Source: Beaufortia kweichowensis (lineage: Eukaryota; Chordata; Actinopteri; Cypriniformes; Gastromyzontidae). Taken from it: a stretch of DNA of 64,000 nt. Under the pieces are notes generated by a model, which made no database searches, was not told the DNA's origin, and was given only the letters and a program-made list of their open reading frames with translations. Location of the stretch: NCBI GenBank assembly GCA_019155185.1, contig CM032807.1, positions 15,660,200-15,724,199 on the forward strand, in the 5' to 3' direction. Positions 62,024-64,000 of this stretch are shown here, piece by piece. The translations under genes and the position numbers were made by a program. Within the stretch, counting starts at the first letter, position 1. Every line of letters starts with the position of its first letter.

Positions 62024-64000
62024 ATAGAATTACTACTGAGCTTAAATAGCACACACACACACACACACACACACATACTGGTGGATTAACCATTACCATA
62101 GAAACATGATTTTAGAATGTATTCGGGCGTGGCTCAATTGTCATAAACTTGCTCAGTACTGTATCTATGGTGATATACGTCACACACACCCGCATATATA
62201 TATTTCCCCGAATTTCTCCTATTCTTTTTTATACTTCTATAAACATTTTTCCGTTTTGTTTACAAAGGCCGTCTGCTACTAACATTCGGCGACGTAAAGT
62301 TAAAGGTCCGACTGCCTGAGTGCCTCCCACGTGCGCCTGCATGGTCCGGGTAACGTAGCGACAACCAATGACAGACAGCTGTCGCTCTCACGTGAGCGGA
62401 CTTGTTCGGGCTTTACCGATTCGGTCTTTAATGAGTTACTACTGTACATACAGCTAGCTTGCACGCACATTACCAACTGCACATTGATATGCGTATTTGC
62501 CTGATACTGGGATAAACTGCTTTGGCGTTGAACGCGGCATTCACAAACACGCTAGGCCTAATTTCTAGCTGCCAGGTAAGCAAACTTGACAATGTCCCGA
62601 GCGACAAAAGACAACAAAGCGTGCAAAATCATCGTAATAAGATTATGTGACAACGAGTGACGCGTAAGTCTTCTTTTTTTTTATTTCTCAAAGCACACGG
62701 TTTTTAGCGATTGTAGATAGTAAACCTGGTTCTCGGGTGGACTGATTAGCGGTTGTGTAAACACGGTTTAACTGGAAATGCATTTCTTTTTCTATTTCCT
62801 TAATATATAGAGATATCATTTATCATATTCTGCTTTTTGTGACGTTGCGTTTCGGTGCGTCACAGTCGCACTGTGGAACGGGCGCTAAGGAGAGACATTC
62901 CACCAAGTCATTAATACGTCACACGCACGCGCGTGTATGCAATAAGAGACAAACAAAGAACCTTAAACCTACTTTAGTTATACCGTGATTCATTTTCGTA
63001 TTAGATTGCATGTTTTATTTAGATTCCTATTGTTATATGACCTCCTATTGTTATTCTTAACTGTACATGTATTTTATTCTGTTTGTTGCTTGTTATGTCT
63101 TGTATTACTTCTATGGCTTTTACACGGTCTACATATAATTTCACTGCGAGTTGTATCACGTGTATCACAACTTTGTATGTGAAGAATACTACTTGGCCTG
63201 CGTGTCCAGACAATTGTGTGCGCTTGCAATCTTTTTATTTCTGCTTTGGTTTCTATGCTGTGTGATGAAGCGTAACCTATGGCTTTCAAAAAAAATGTGG
63301 TGTTTTTTTGTTACGCATGGGCATTGTGGTTTTAGTGGTCGGTAATAATTACTTTTACTATTATTCATGTGATACATTTGTTATCAATAGGTGTCTTTGT
63401 GTTATCGGCATGAGTTATGCCCATCAGTTATGCGTGTAGTCTACTGCTATGGTGCTTTGCACAATACATGCTAACAATTCTTTACGATTATCTTTCAGGA
63501 ATTTGAATCTGCATGGCTTTTACAAAACAGCGCGTGGTTAAAGACAAGGACGCGTCCTCTCGTGGAATAAAGAGACGTTCCTTCTGCAAAGGAGCATGTC
63601 AGGCCAGTTGGCGTGCACCTCGGTCCCGGCTGGAGATGCTGAGGACACCTGAGGACCTGCCTAGGTGGTTTGAAACCAAGGCCCTGGCAGACCTCAATAA
63701 GAAATATACACTAGGGAGCTTCTGGATGCTGAATCGTTCACGGAGCCTAGGTTCAAAGTGCAGTACATCAGCGCAGGCCACGTCCCCGTGGCTTGGACCC
63801 GACTAAAGATGGTAATTCTGGAATCCGTGAGACGTACTCTAGTAAGTAATAATGATGCGCTTTGATCGTTATGCTTCCACAAACACATGTTTCTATGTAA
63901 TTCAACTGCACAATTAATGTGAGATTTTTTTTCCCCATCTGCCAGGAGAAGAGATCTCGTATAGTGAAAGCGTTCAGAAGCTCGCTGACCCTCAGGGGAA
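62024..64000 (+). repeat. Array unit 10, cut by the window edge
   Basis: The unit continues past the end of the window in the middle of candidate exon 3 (from 63946). Exon 2 spans 63499-63811, with an open frame of 97 residues (63513-63806). The small Cys-rich frame is shifted here by an inserted TG near 63219. The CA tract and TTTTTTATACTTC insertion resemble units 6 and 9. Confidence 0.9.

Noticed and set aside
20330..64000. Array as rDNA, 5S, snRNA or histone cluster
   Set aside because: I looked for 5S, U1, U2, U5 and U6 core sequences and for histone H2A-type coding sequence in the unit and found none.

Overview
The window looks like nuclear DNA of a teleost, most likely a cyprinid. It is AT-rich, with spliced genes and GT-AG introns. 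It contains a ten-exon fish Rh-glycoprotein gene, teleost-style C2H2 zinc-finger genes in tandem, TTAA-flanked miniature elements beginning AAAGGGATAGTTCACCC (a motif I associate with cyprinid genomes), and hAT-like and Tc1-like remnants. One run of 100 N (20230-20329) marks an assembly gap. Nothing bacterial is present.

Layout. 1-2296: AT-rich upstream DNA without a supportable gene. 2297-10161 (+): a complete rhag gene (Rh-associated glycoprotein, ammonia/CO2 channel) in ten exons; all nine junctions fit GT-AG and the joined frame gives 437 residues. 10162-12760: intergenic, with a degraded tRNA-derived SINE. 12801-14700 (-) and 17652-19970 (-): two tandemly duplicated zinc-finger genes with 11 and 16 fingers. 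They share a non-coding first exon, intron and CCAAT promoter. The second copy has lost the ATG used by the first. Between them lie a relic of a third copy's intron, split by a 514-bp hAT-like element with a perfect 8-bp target duplication, and a TA microsatellite.

20330-64000: a head-to-tail array of a ~4.5-kb unit. There is one internally deleted unit, nine complete units and a tenth cut by the window edge, so the array continues to the right. Each unit carries a (CA)n tract, a CpG-rich promoter-like segment with E-boxes, a CCAAT box and CRE-like sites, a likely first exon ending in GTAAGC, a candidate two-exon small gene, an (AATA)n tract and a 0.53-kb Tc1-like transposon remnant. The unit at 34999-39501 has a frame that stays open across the predicted splice (123 residues, basic amino end). 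The other units carry small indels in the same exon. I do not recognise this protein. This amplified transcription-unit-like array is the best candidate for something undescribed here.

Differences between units are concentrated in CG-rich clusters and homopolymers, so part of the apparent decay may be sequencing error. Larger shared variants show mosaic sharing between neighbouring units and between units three apart, consistent with unequal exchange and gene conversion.
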